A DNA stretch of 44,634 nt, taken from Lachnospiraceae bacterium. Lineage in GTDB: Bacteria > Bacillota > Clostridia > Lachnospirales > Lachnospiraceae. Below are positions 1-7,375 of the stretch, piece after piece. Under the pieces are notes generated by a model. The model saw only the letters and a program-made list of their open reading frames with translations. It searched no databases and was not told the DNA's origin. The stretch lies in the NCBI GenBank assembly GCA_022769625.1, contig JALEJP010000070.1:1-44634 (forward strand), given 5' to 3'. A program made the translations under genes and the position numbers. Each line of letters starts with the position of its first letter. Positions within the stretch are counted from its first letter, which is position 1.

Positions 1-126
1 ATCTGCTTTTAAAAGAAGAATTCGGGCTCTTGATACGACTTGTGCCTGAAGCGTTCTGGTTCTGGTAATTGTTTCAAGTTGAGAACGTTCTTCTTCTGAA
101 ATATTTAATGGTTTTGCTTTTGCCAT
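1..126 (-). CDS. IS630-family transposase, N-terminal part (cut by window edge)
   Basis: The reverse strand opens with ATG at 126, preceded by a good GGAGG ribosome binding site (plus-strand CCTCC at 136-140). It stays open for 42 codons to the window edge. The peptide starts MAKAKPLNISEEER and continues with a TRTRTLQAQVVSRARILL segment. This matches the N-terminal helix-turn-helix region of IS630/Tc1-type DDE transposases, which usually begin with a PLxLSxEER box and an RARILL helix. The catalytic domain lies outside the window, so I cannot tell whether the gene is intact. It sits back to back with the ISL3-type element, 54 bases from its end, which points to a patchwork of insertion sequences. 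The family call rests only on this short N-terminus. Confidence 0.7.
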   Translation of the reverse strand, partial: MAKAKPLNISEEERSQLETITRTRTLQAQVVSRARILLLKAD

Positions 127-180
127 GACTTAATACCTCCAAACTATAGATGTATTAAGTATAACAGTAAGCGATGAATA

Positions 181-205
181 GGTTCTTTCCAAACTTAGTT
201 GATTT
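181..205. repeat. Left terminal inverted repeat of the ISL3-type element
   Basis: It begins GGTTCTTTCCA and matches the reverse complement of 1987-2011 at 21 of 25 positions. It lies 14 bases beyond the transposase stop codon at 195, as expected for an IS end. Confidence 0.8.
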
Positions 206-1947
206 GATAATAATATTCGTTTAAAAGTATTTTAGCTTTTAATAACATGAAGCTATTTCTTCCATACATGATTCGTTTGGTAAGTTTGATTTTGTTTACG
301 CTTCCTTCGGCTAAACCATTATTATACTTATAACTAATTGCATTTTTCACAGCCTCGATATCGTTTCTAAGGCCACTTAAATAACTATCCAATTCATCTA
401 CGTTTAATTTAGCAGCTGTCTCTATCCATGAATCTAATTCATCGCTTTTCCGAGAAAATACAATTCGGTGAAATTCTTTTAGTAACGAATAAAGTTGTCC
501 TAAAGTGGGATATTTTTTTATAACGGCATCGTATTGATCTGATGTAATCCCCTTTACATTTTCCAGTTTATGATAAATAAGCTGGCACATTGTTTTTCTG
601 GGTATATATTCAACTCCCTCTTCTTTCTGGGAGATACTTTTCTGGTGTGTACGTTCTTTCTGCATAAAAACTCGCAGGGATGCCACAGTACCGGAATATC
701 CCTTTTGTGATATAAACTCATGGATTTTCGTGTATGTGATTCCTTTAGCACGCATTTCAATGACATCCTGTTCATAGGGAGCCAATTTTCCAGGCAGTCT
801 ATGATCGTAGCGGCCACCACTTAAAGGGCAATCCTTTTTCAAATAGTTTTTCACTGTTTTGGCAACATGACCTGTTATTCGGGTTATTTCATTAATAGAA
901 TGTCCTTCGGAATACAGTTTTCGTACTTCATCAATTGCTGCCTGCCTTTTCTCCATTTGCTGAAGGTGCTGTCTTTCACGGACATTTTCTCTTACTTCAG
1001 GTATTTTATCTTCCGGAATTGCAAGGTATCTTGAGATTGTAGTGGCCGATGAATGTAACAGAAGGGCTATATCATTCACCGTATATCCCTCCTTGCGCTT
1101 TTTCCGGGCAAAACAGATTCTTTCTGCCCGGTTCCTTGTATTATAAAGTGCCTGCATTTCTGGATTTTGCACAGTGGCAGGAATTGTTAAGCGGGATGGA
1201 AATAAACGGTACATATACTTTTCAATCACTTCGGATAGATTTTTAAGCAGATGAAATCGATCACTAATCTGCAATGCTTCCGGATGCGAATTTTTTGCCG
1301 CTGAAGCATATGTCTGTGCACCATCACGTGAAATAACTTGCAGATTTGGATAAGATTTCAACCATTCTTCCACTTTTCCTGTTTCTCTCGAATCAAGCAA
1401 ATCAACAATCCTATGAGTTTCTAAATCAACCATTACGGTCCCATAAGTATATCTTTTGCGAAAGGCAAAGTCATCCACACAAACTTTTGTAATACTGGAC
1501 TTATCCACAATTTCAGGCATTTTTTTTAAGCAGATCACAAATGCTGCTTTTAGAGACTTTAATAGCTCCTGATTTTAATAATGTTGACGCACTAACAGAG
1601 CTTAACTTTGCAGATGTCATCAATATCTTATCAATAAGCCGATCTGTTTTCCTTCCTTTGGGCGAAACAAAGCCAAATCTTTCAGAGAAGGTTTTATGAG
1701 AACAATCCGGATTATTACAAAACATTTTTCTGGTATCCAATAAAAGTATCGTCTGTTTATCCTGAATAGGTATATCCTGAATTTCACGTTGATACACCGA
1801 ATGTACCTTTGATGATAGTTTCCCACAATATGGACAGGGAATTTTCTCTTTTGTAGAATGTACTTCAAAAATAAGCATATCTTTCTTTATTTGAAATCGA
1901 GTACATTCTAAATCGTTATCTAGCAATTTCAAGATTTTTTGTTCCAT
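195..1947 (-). pseudogene. ISL3-family transposase, frameshifted
   Basis: Two overlapping reading frames make up one ISL3 transposase. The 5' frame starts at ATG 1947 after a GGGGTGA site. It carries the N-terminal zinc-binding motif CPYCG...CNNPDC and ends at a TGA near 1513. The 3' frame continues without a gap in homology. It has the family-typical DDFAFRKRYTYGTV block with the first catalytic aspartates, an inserted helix-turn-helix region, and the NGLAEGSVNKIKL block with the catalytic glutamate, ending in RIMYGRNSF. The frames meet at a run of eight A residues on the coding strand; removing one A would restore a single protein of about 580 residues. It is probably a decayed gene. Transcript slippage on the A8 run, or a sequencing error in the homopolymer, are the alternatives. 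Confidence 0.8.
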
Positions 1948-1986
1948 ATATATCACCCCAAAACATCATATCTCTTTTTCACATTA

Positions 1987-2011
1987 AATTCAACTATATC
2001 TGGAAAGAACC
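1987..2011. repeat. Right terminal inverted repeat of the ISL3-type element
   Basis: It ends TGGAAAGAACC, the exact reverse complement of the first 11 bases of the left end. The mazF-like reading frame begins at the very next base. Confidence 0.8.
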
Positions 2012-2242
2012 GTTGCTTCATTAAGCACAAAATCGGAGCATAAGGCAAAGCTGCCAACTCATTGTTATATACAGAACGGTGATTGCTTAAAGGAAGCATC
2101 GGTTGTTCTTTTGGAACAGCTTCGGACTATAGATAAATGCCGCTTGAATGGGTATGTAGGTTCTTTGGATAAGGCCAGTATGAAGGAAGTGGATCATGCG
2201 CTGGCGGTCAGTGTTGGCTTATCTGGAGAAGGAAAATACTGA
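2012..2242 (+). pseudogene. MazF/PemK-type mRNA interferase toxin, C-terminal fragment
   Basis: From the first base after the IS end, one frame is open for 76 codons to TGA at 2240-2242. It contains KLPTHCYIQ, then SVVLLEQLRTIDKCRL and a tail SMKEVDHALAVSVGL. These are the middle and C-terminal blocks of MazF/PemK endoribonucleases (consensus LPTHV..., EQIRTIDKxRL, VDxALxxSLGL). The N-terminal part with the first beta-strands is missing, there is no start codon or ribosome binding site, and the upstream DNA is the IS. No antitoxin gene is visible. This is a remnant of a type II toxin-antitoxin toxin and should be non-functional. Confidence 0.8.
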
Positions 2243-2367
2243 TAAAACTATTATTATAGGTAAGAAAACGGATTCATGCAAGGATGCGGATGGAGCAGTC
2301 GGCATCATCGACGGAGAGTGGCTGGTGCGGTATGATAAGCGCATACAGCCACTTTCCTTATGGGGAG

Positions 2368-2574
2368 GTGAGTGTAATAGAATCTCTGGAGAATGAAAAA
2401 AAGGTTTATGATGTAGAGGATATTCAGAAACTGCTCGGTATTGGCAGGAGCAAAGCATACGCTTATCTGGATGAGGTGTATGAAAAGCAGGAGCCATTTC
2501 GGGTAATCAAGATTGGGAAGCTTTTCAGGGTGCCCAGACAATCTTTTGACAACTGGCTGGATAGAATCGGTTAA
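2368..2574 (+). CDS. Small excisionase-like DNA-binding protein
   Basis: This protein of about 68 residues contains KKVYDVEDIQKLLGIGRSKAYAYLDEVYEKQEPFRVIKIGKLFRVPRQSF split over a helix-turn-helix and wing. That is the layout of MerR-like/excisionase (Xis, HTH_17-type) proteins that bind att sites and steer integrase direction. Its stop codon lies six bases before the first recombinase start, so it is probably co-transcribed with it. The frame stays open upstream to 2284, but that extension shows no family resemblance. The GTG at 2368 is my best start, although the GGGGAG site directly abuts it, which is unusually close. The role is inferred from fold and position. It could instead be a regulator of the recombinases. 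Confidence 0.7.
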   Translation: MSVIESLENEKKVYDVEDIQKLLGIGRSKAYAYLDEVYEKQEPFRVIKIGKLFRVPRQSFDNWLDRIG

Positions 2575-2580
2575 GGAAGG

Positions 2581-3777
2581 GTGAAACAGTTGAAAAAAGA
2601 CAATCCACAAAAAAGCAAATCTTTCTTTGAAAATAATTCGTGGTATCACCGGATCAAGATACTGCAGGAGGATGGCACGGTAAAATACAGCAAGAAGGGT
2701 GGTTTTTCCACCAGTAAAGAGGCGGATAAGAGCTATGATAAGTATGAGGCGGATTTCAAAAAAGCCTACCGTGCGTACCAAATGGCGAATAAAGTAAATA
2801 CGGAAGTCATGTTTAAGGACTATCTGGTCTATTGGTTTGAAGAAATCTTTTCGCAGCGGGTGGAAACTACTACCCGCATGGTAGGGGCCTATGCCATTTA
2901 TGACCTGATTCTGCCGCACATGGAATATGACATTAAAGTCCGGTATGTGAATGTAGAATACCTGGATACATTGTTAGCCAGTGTGGCACGGGCCAGCGCA
3001 TCGGCGGGAAATAAGGGAAGAGAAATCCTGAACCTTGCCCTGAAGGAGGCTGTGATTGCCGGATACATTAAAAATAATCCGGTGACCGGGACGAAACCAT
3101 ATAAGAGGGCGAAGCCGAAGATTACGGTGCTGGGGAAAGAAAAAACAAAGATCTTGCTGAAAGCGGCCTCGCAGAATAACTGGTATCTGGAAATTTTGCT
3201 TGCGTTATTCTGTGGGCTTCGGAAAGGGGAAATCATGGGGCTGAAGTTCAGTGATTTCGATTTTGAAAAGAATACGGTTTATATCAGCCGTCAGCTTGCC
3301 TCTGATCCGATTATAAAGAAGGGAAGCGGCAGCAAGATTGAAAAATACGGACTGGTAGAGCGGGCTCCAAAAACACCGAACAGCTACCGGATGCTTCGTG
3401 TACCGGAGGTTGTGATGCGGGAGGTAAAAAAGCGCCGTCAGATTGTGGAAAATAACAAGATGAAGTGCATCGGCAGCTATGAGGACAAGGGCTACGTCTG
3501 TTGCCAGGAAAACGGGAAGCCTCACAGCATGACAGCCTTGAATAACGCGCTGACAAAGCTGTGCAGCCGAAATGGTCTGCCCCATGTGACTGTACACGGC
3601 CTCCGCCATATGTATGCCACGATCCTGATTGAAATGGAAGTGCCGATTATCAAGATTTCAGCTTTGCTGGGGCATGGGTCCGTACATACCACCTTTGAGT
3701 ATTACTGCGACGTGATGGATGAGAATGAGAATATTCTGGCATTTATGAACAATGCTTTTGTGCCGGTGGCAGTGTAG
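2581..3777 (+). CDS. Tyrosine recombinase/integrase (first of tandem pair)
   Basis: This 398-residue phage/ICE-type integrase has an N-terminal arm-binding-like domain (about 15-65), a SAM-like core-binding domain (about 75-170) and a C-terminal catalytic domain (185-380). The full catalytic set is visible: R214 in LFCGLRKGE, K264, H339 and R342 in VHGLRH, H365 in LLGHG and the nucleophile Y374 (FEYYC). These enzymes cut and rejoin DNA at att sites. The GTG at 2581 directly follows GGAAGG; the TTG at 2590 has better spacing and may be the true start. The gene lies six bases after the excisionase-like gene and 14 bases before a second integrase. Whether the two recombinases act on the same sites is unknown. 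Confidence 0.9.
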   Translation: MKQLKKDNPQKSKSFFENNSWYHRIKILQEDGTVKYSKKGGFSTSKEADKSYDKYEADFKKAYRAYQMANKVNTEVMFKDYLVYWFEEIFSQRVETTTRMVGAYAIYDLILPHMEYDIKVRYVNVEYLDTLLASVARASASAGNKGREILNLALKEAVIAGYIKNNPVTGTKPYKRAKPKITVLGKEKTKILLKAASQNNWYLEILLALFCGLRKGEIMGLKFSDFDFEKNTVYISRQLASDPIIKKGSGSKIEKYGLVERAPKTPNSYRMLRVPEVVMREVKKRRQIVENNKMKCIGSYEDKGYVCCQENGKPHSMTALNNALTKLCSRNGLPHVTVHGLRHMYATILIEMEVPIIKISALLGHGSVHTTFEYYCDVMDENENILAFMNNAFVPVAV

Positions 3778-3791
3778 GAGGGAGGTGTGGC

Positions 3792-5075
3792 ATGAAACTG
3801 GATTTGAACCTTCAAAGGTATGTGGAGTGGGAAGTATCGAATGTTATGCCGATCAAGGAAAAATTCGGATACCGGGTATTTCTGAAATATATGGACGGTA
3901 CGGTGCGCCCGCAGCAAAAAGCGGGCTTCCCGACGGAAAAAGAAGCGAACGCTGCCAGAGATAAGACCATTGGTGAGCTTTATGCGGGAACCTATGTGGT
4001 TTATGCCAACGTCCGAGTGAAAGATTTTATGGAGTTCTGGATGGAGGAGGATATCCGAAACCGTGTCGGGAGCAGCGAGACATATGATACCTTTGGAAGC
4101 GTGGTCAGGCTGCACATTGTCCCGAAACTTGGCAGTAAAAAAATGGTGGATATCACCCGGGGTGACGTTCAGAAGCTGTACAATGAGAAAACAGAGTATT
4201 CCATATCCATTGCGCGGCTGGTAAAGACAGTGATGAATGTTTCCATGCGCTATGCGGTGGATAAGAAGATCATTCCGGTCAGCCCTGCAGAAGGGGTCAA
4301 TCTGCCAAAAAAGGTAGAGAAAAAGCCGTACCATACGAGAAACATTGATACACAAAAGACGCTGACAATGGAGCAGATTCAGGTTCTGCTGGATGCCAGC
4401 AAAGATACGCCGATCCATATGCAGGTGCTGTTTAACGTCCTGATGGGGCTTCGGCGGAGGGAAATCAACGGAGTAAAGTATTCGGATGTGGATTACATCA
4501 ACCGGACACTGCGGGTGCAGCGGCAGTTGGGGACAAAGCTGGGTACGAAAAAAGAGGACTTTCCGCCGGAAGCGTACCGGAAGCAGGAGGTACGGCTGAA
4601 AACGCCGTCCAGTTACCGGACATTGCCGATACCGGATTATGTGTTTGAGGCTATACTGGAGCAGAGGGAGACATATGAGCGGAACCGAAGGAGAAGAGCG
4701 ACAGTCTTTGAGGATAATGGCTATATTTGCTGTTCTACAACCGGAAAACCTCGCAGCAAAGACTTTCATTGGTCGTATTATAAAAAGCTGCTTTCTGACA
4801 ATAATTTGCCGGATATTCGATGGCACGATCTTCGGAGTACCTTTTGCACTCTTCTTCTGAAGAACAATTTTAATCCGAAAGCAGTGTCTAAATTGATGGG
4901 TCATGCAAAAGAGCTTATTACAATGGATGTATATGGTGATAACAGAGGCATTATTGAGGATTGTGTTGATGAGATACAGCCATTTATTGATGAGGTGATT
5001 CCAGTAGCAGAAGAGGATGGGGAATTAAAGACAGAGAACATGGATATAGTAATTCCTGCTGGAGATTATTTTTAA
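3792..5075 (+). CDS. Tyrosine recombinase/integrase (second of tandem pair)
   Basis: This 427-residue protein has the same three-part architecture as its upstream neighbour but low visible identity to it. Its catalytic residues also look complete: R221 (MGLRRREI), K270, H345 and R348 (WHDLRST), H371 (LMGHAKEL) and Y381 (MDVYGDN). The start ATG follows AGGAGGGAGG with good spacing. The short gap after the first integrase suggests one operon, xis-int-int. The C-terminus continues about 45 residues past the catalytic tyrosine with an acidic tail. It ends 302 bases before the uvrB start, in front of an inverted-repeat segment that could be its substrate. That link is inference from position only. 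Confidence 0.9.
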   Translation: MKLDLNLQRYVEWEVSNVMPIKEKFGYRVFLKYMDGTVRPQQKAGFPTEKEANAARDKTIGELYAGTYVVYANVRVKDFMEFWMEEDIRNRVGSSETYDTFGSVVRLHIVPKLGSKKMVDITRGDVQKLYNEKTEYSISIARLVKTVMNVSMRYAVDKKIIPVSPAEGVNLPKKVEKKPYHTRNIDTQKTLTMEQIQVLLDASKDTPIHMQVLFNVLMGLRRREINGVKYSDVDYINRTLRVQRQLGTKLGTKKEDFPPEAYRKQEVRLKTPSSYRTLPIPDYVFEAILEQRETYERNRRRRATVFEDNGYICCSTTGKPRSKDFHWSYYKKLLSDNNLPDIRWHDLRSTFCTLLLKNNFNPKAVSKLMGHAKELITMDVYGDNRGIIEDCVDEIQPFIDEVIPVAEEDGELKTENMDIVIPAGDYF

Positions 5076-5088
5076 ATAAAATAAAAGA

Positions 5089-5117
5089 TTGACATAAAAG
5101 CTTGTAAAAAGTATAGG
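5089..5117 (+). promoter_or_regulatory. Promoter upstream of uvrB
   Basis: A perfect -35 TTGACA (5089-5094) and a -10-like TATAGG (5112-5117) are separated by 17 bases. They lie 14 bases beyond the second integrase gene and point toward uvrB. The LexA-type box just downstream supports this as the damage-inducible uvrB promoter. Confidence 0.7.
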
Positions 5118-5128
5118 CGGAAGAAAAA

Positions 5129-5140
5129 GAACAGATGTTC
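5129..5140. promoter_or_regulatory. LexA (SOS) box controlling uvrB
   Basis: GAACAGATGTTC is a palindromic match to the Gram-positive LexA/DinR operator core GAAC-N4-GTTC. It sits 11 bases after the -10 element, where repressor binding would block initiation. uvrB is a classic SOS gene in Firmicutes, so the call fits the neighbour. Confidence 0.75.
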
Positions 5141-5177
5141 TAAAAGGGTCTATACTTTTTATTTTGTTTATGCTATA

Positions 5178-5363
5178 CTTTCTAGTGACTTTCCGTAATG
5201 CCAATTCCACCTGATGTTATCTGGTGTTGCGGTGTTTCAAAAAATGGGTTTTAGTGACTTTCATTCGTAAAAAAGTAAAAGTTCGAATATATGCCAGGGA
5301 AAAAACGGCGACTTTTACGAATTTTGGGCATATACACGAACTTTTTTCAGGGTCACTAGAAAG
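5178..5363. repeat. Segment bounded by perfect 12-bp inverted repeats in the uvrB leader
   Basis: CTTTCTAGTGAC at 5178-5189 recurs as an exact reverse complement at 5352-5363. A third partial copy, TAGTGACTTTC, is a direct repeat at 5184-5194 and 5252-5262. Between the ends lie 162 bases with a further long stem. The right arm overlaps the GAAAGG ribosome binding site region of uvrB. It could be an attachment region for the adjacent recombinases, an invertible segment, or a small palindrome-ended insertion in the leader. The sequence alone does not decide. Confidence 0.7.
5277..5345. repeat. 19-bp imperfect stem inside the uvrB leader
   Basis: AAAAGTTCGAATATATGCC (5277-5295) pairs with 5327-5345 at 17 of 19 positions, leaving a 31-base loop. 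In RNA it would form a strong hairpin between the promoter and the uvrB ribosome binding site; in DNA it could be a protein-binding palindrome. No T-run follows closely enough to make it an obvious terminator. Confidence 0.65.
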
Positions 5364-5376
5364 GAAAAAAGCATTT

Positions 5377-7359
5377 ATGGAGTTCAAACTACACTCAGAA
5401 TTTCAGCCCACCGGCGACCAGCCGCAGGCCATTGAGAAGCTCGTCCAGGGCTTCAAGGAAGGCAACCAATGCCAGACTTTACTAGGGGTTACGGGTTCCG
5501 GCAAGACTTTTACGATGGCGAATGTCATCCAACAGTTGCAGAAGCCGACCCTCATTTTAGCCCACAATAAAACGCTCGCCGCGCAGCTCTACGGCGAGTT
5601 TAAGGAGTTCTTCCCAGAGAATGCGGTGGAGTATTTTGTGTCCTACTATGATTATTATCAGCCCGAAGCCTATGTGCCGTCTTCGGATACTTATATTGCA
5701 AAAGATTCTTCTATTAATGATGAGATTGACAAGCTTCGTCTTTCAGCCACCACAGCATTGGCGGAGCGGAATGATGTCATTATCATTTCCAGTGTATCCT
5801 GTATTTATGGTCTGGGCAGCCCGGTGGATTATAAGAATATGGTTTTGTCACTGAGACCGGGGATGGAACGCGACCGGGATGAAGTGATTCACAAGCTGAT
5901 TGATCTGCACTATGACCGCAATGATCTGGATTTTCACCGCGGGACCTTTCGGGTGCATGGTGATGTGTTGGAGATTTTTCCGGCGGAGTCGGATGAGTAT
6001 GCTTACCGGGTGGAATTCTTTGGAGATGAGATTGACCGGATTACGGAGATTGATGTGCTGACTGGGAAAAAAAGGTGTGAACTGGAGCATATCGCAGTAT
6101 TTCCTGCCTCTCATTATGTTGTGCCCATGGATAAAATACTGGAAGCTGCAAAACATATTGAGGAAGAATTAGAGGAAAGAGTGCAGTATTTCAAAAGGGA
6201 AGATAAACTGATCGAGGCACAGAGGATTGCAGAGCGTACGAATTTTGATATTGAGATGCTGAAAGAGACGGGTTTTTGTTCCGGCATAGAGAATTATTCC
6301 AGACATTTGGCAGGTCTTGAGCCGGGAGCAACACCGCATACACTGATGGATTATTTTCCAGATGAATTTCTGATCATTGTGGATGAGTCGCATAAAACCA
6401 TACCTCAGATCGGCGGTATGTTTGCGGGGGATCAGTCAAGAAAGAGTACATTGGTAGATTATGGATTTCGTCTTCCTTCGGCGAAGGATAACCGTCCGTT
6501 GAATTTTCAGGAGTTTGAGAGTAAAATAGATCAGATTCTTTTTGTGTCAGCGACGCCAGGGGAGTATGAGGCGAAGCATGAGCTGCTGCGCGCAGAACAG
6601 ATCATTCGTCCCACCGGTCTGCTGGATCCCAAAGTGGAAGTACGGCCGGTGGAAGGACAAATCGATGATCTGGTCAGTGAAGTGAATAAAGAGACAGAAA
6701 AAGGGAATAAAGTGCTGATCACAACATTGACCAAGCGTATGGCAGAAGACCTGACAGATTATATGAAAGAAATTGGGATTCGTGTGAGATATCTTCACTC
6801 TGATATTGATACACTGGAACGGACGGAGATCATTCGCGATATGCGTTTGAACGTGTTTGATGTTCTGGTGGGGATCAATCTGTTAAGGGAGGGGCTTGAT
6901 ATTCCGGAGATCACTCTGGTGGCAATTCTGGACGCGGATAAGGAAGGATTTTTGCGTTCGGAGACATCTCTTGTACAGACGATCGGCCGCGCGGCAAGAA
7001 ACGCCCAGGGACATGTTATCATGTACGCGGATGTAATGACAGATTCCATGAAAGGGGCAATAGAAGAAACAGAGCGAAGACGCAGGATTCAGGAAGAATA
7101 CAACCGGGAACATGGAATTACGCCGAAGACGATACAGAAAGCAGTACGTGACCTGATCAGTATCTCCAGAAATGTTGAAAAAGAAAGTGAGCCGGAAAAG
7201 GATTTTGAATCCATGAATCGAAAAGAACTGGAAGAACAGATCGTGCAGACACAGAAAAAGATGAAAAAAGCGGCGGCAGAGCTTGATTTTGAAACAGCTG
7301 CAGAACAGCGTGACCGTATGATTCTTCTGAAAAAACATTTACAGGAAATGGACGAATAG
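5377..7359 (+). CDS. uvrB: Excinuclease ABC subunit UvrB
   Basis: UvrB is the damage-verifying helicase-like subunit of nucleotide excision repair; it is loaded by UvrA and then recruits UvrC. The protein is 660 residues, the usual length. It shows Walker A GVTGSGKT (37-44), the beta-hairpin region [18 protein letters not shown], the DESH box, the helicase block LREGLDIPE, the QTIGRAARN motif and a C-terminal UVR coiled coil (about 620-655) that contacts UvrC. The frame is open upstream to 5224, but ATG 5377 gives the conserved [16 protein letters not shown] start and follows AGAAAGGA. It is followed by uvrA after 16 bases and is likely LexA-controlled. The first roughly 90 codons favour GGC, GCC, CTC and AAG, unlike the rest of the gene. 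Confidence 0.97.
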   Translation: MEFKLHSEFQPTGDQPQAIEKLVQGFKEGNQCQTLLGVTGSGKTFTMANVIQQLQKPTLILAHNKTLAAQLYGEFKEFFPENAVEYFVSYYDYYQPEAYVPSSDTYIAKDSSINDEIDKLRLSATTALAERNDVIIISSVSCIYGLGSPVDYKNMVLSLRPGMERDRDEVIHKLIDLHYDRNDLDFHRGTFRVHGDVLEIFPAESDEYAYRVEFFGDEIDRITEIDVLTGKKRCELEHIAVFPASHYVVPMDKILEAAKHIEEELEERVQYFKREDKLIEAQRIAERTNFDIEMLKETGFCSGIENYSRHLAGLEPGATPHTLMDYFPDEFLIIVDESHKTIPQIGGMFAGDQSRKSTLVDYGFRLPSAKDNRPLNFQEFESKIDQILFVSATPGEYEAKHELLRAEQIIRPTGLLDPKVEVRPVEGQIDDLVSEVNKETEKGNKVLITTLTKRMAEDLTDYMKEIGIRVRYLHSDIDTLERTEIIRDMRLNVFDVLVGINLLREGLDIPEITLVAILDADKEGFLRSETSLVQTIGRAARNAQGHVIMYADVMTDSMKGAIEETERRRRIQEEYNREHGITPKTIQKAVRDLISISRNVEKESEPEKDFESMNRKELEEQIVQTQKKMKKAAAELDFETAAEQRDRMILLKKHLQEMDE

Positions 7360-7375
7360 GAAAATGGAGGAAACC

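Larger units (their letters stand above)
181..2011 (-). mobile_element. ISL3-type insertion sequence (about 1.83 kb)
   Basis: The element is bounded by inverted repeats that begin GGTTCTTTCCA at both ends. The outer 11 bases are identical, and 21 of 25 bases match over the full ends. It holds one transposase gene on the reverse strand, filling nearly the whole element. The right end abuts a mazF-like coding fragment with no intergenic DNA, so the insertion or a later deletion broke that gene. The 8 bases on the left (GATGAATA) and on the right (GTTGCTTC) do not match, so the 8-bp target duplication expected for ISL3 elements is absent. That suggests rearrangement after insertion. Confidence 0.8.

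Noticed and set aside
2196-2396. 66-codon open frame overlapping the toxin fragment and the excisionase-like gene
   Set aside because: No ribosome binding site and no family resemblance. It overlaps two better-supported frames.
5224-5376. In-frame N-terminal extension of uvrB
   Set aside because: The conserved UvrB start is at 5377 with a ribosome binding site. The extension reads through the inverted-repeat segment and has no homology.
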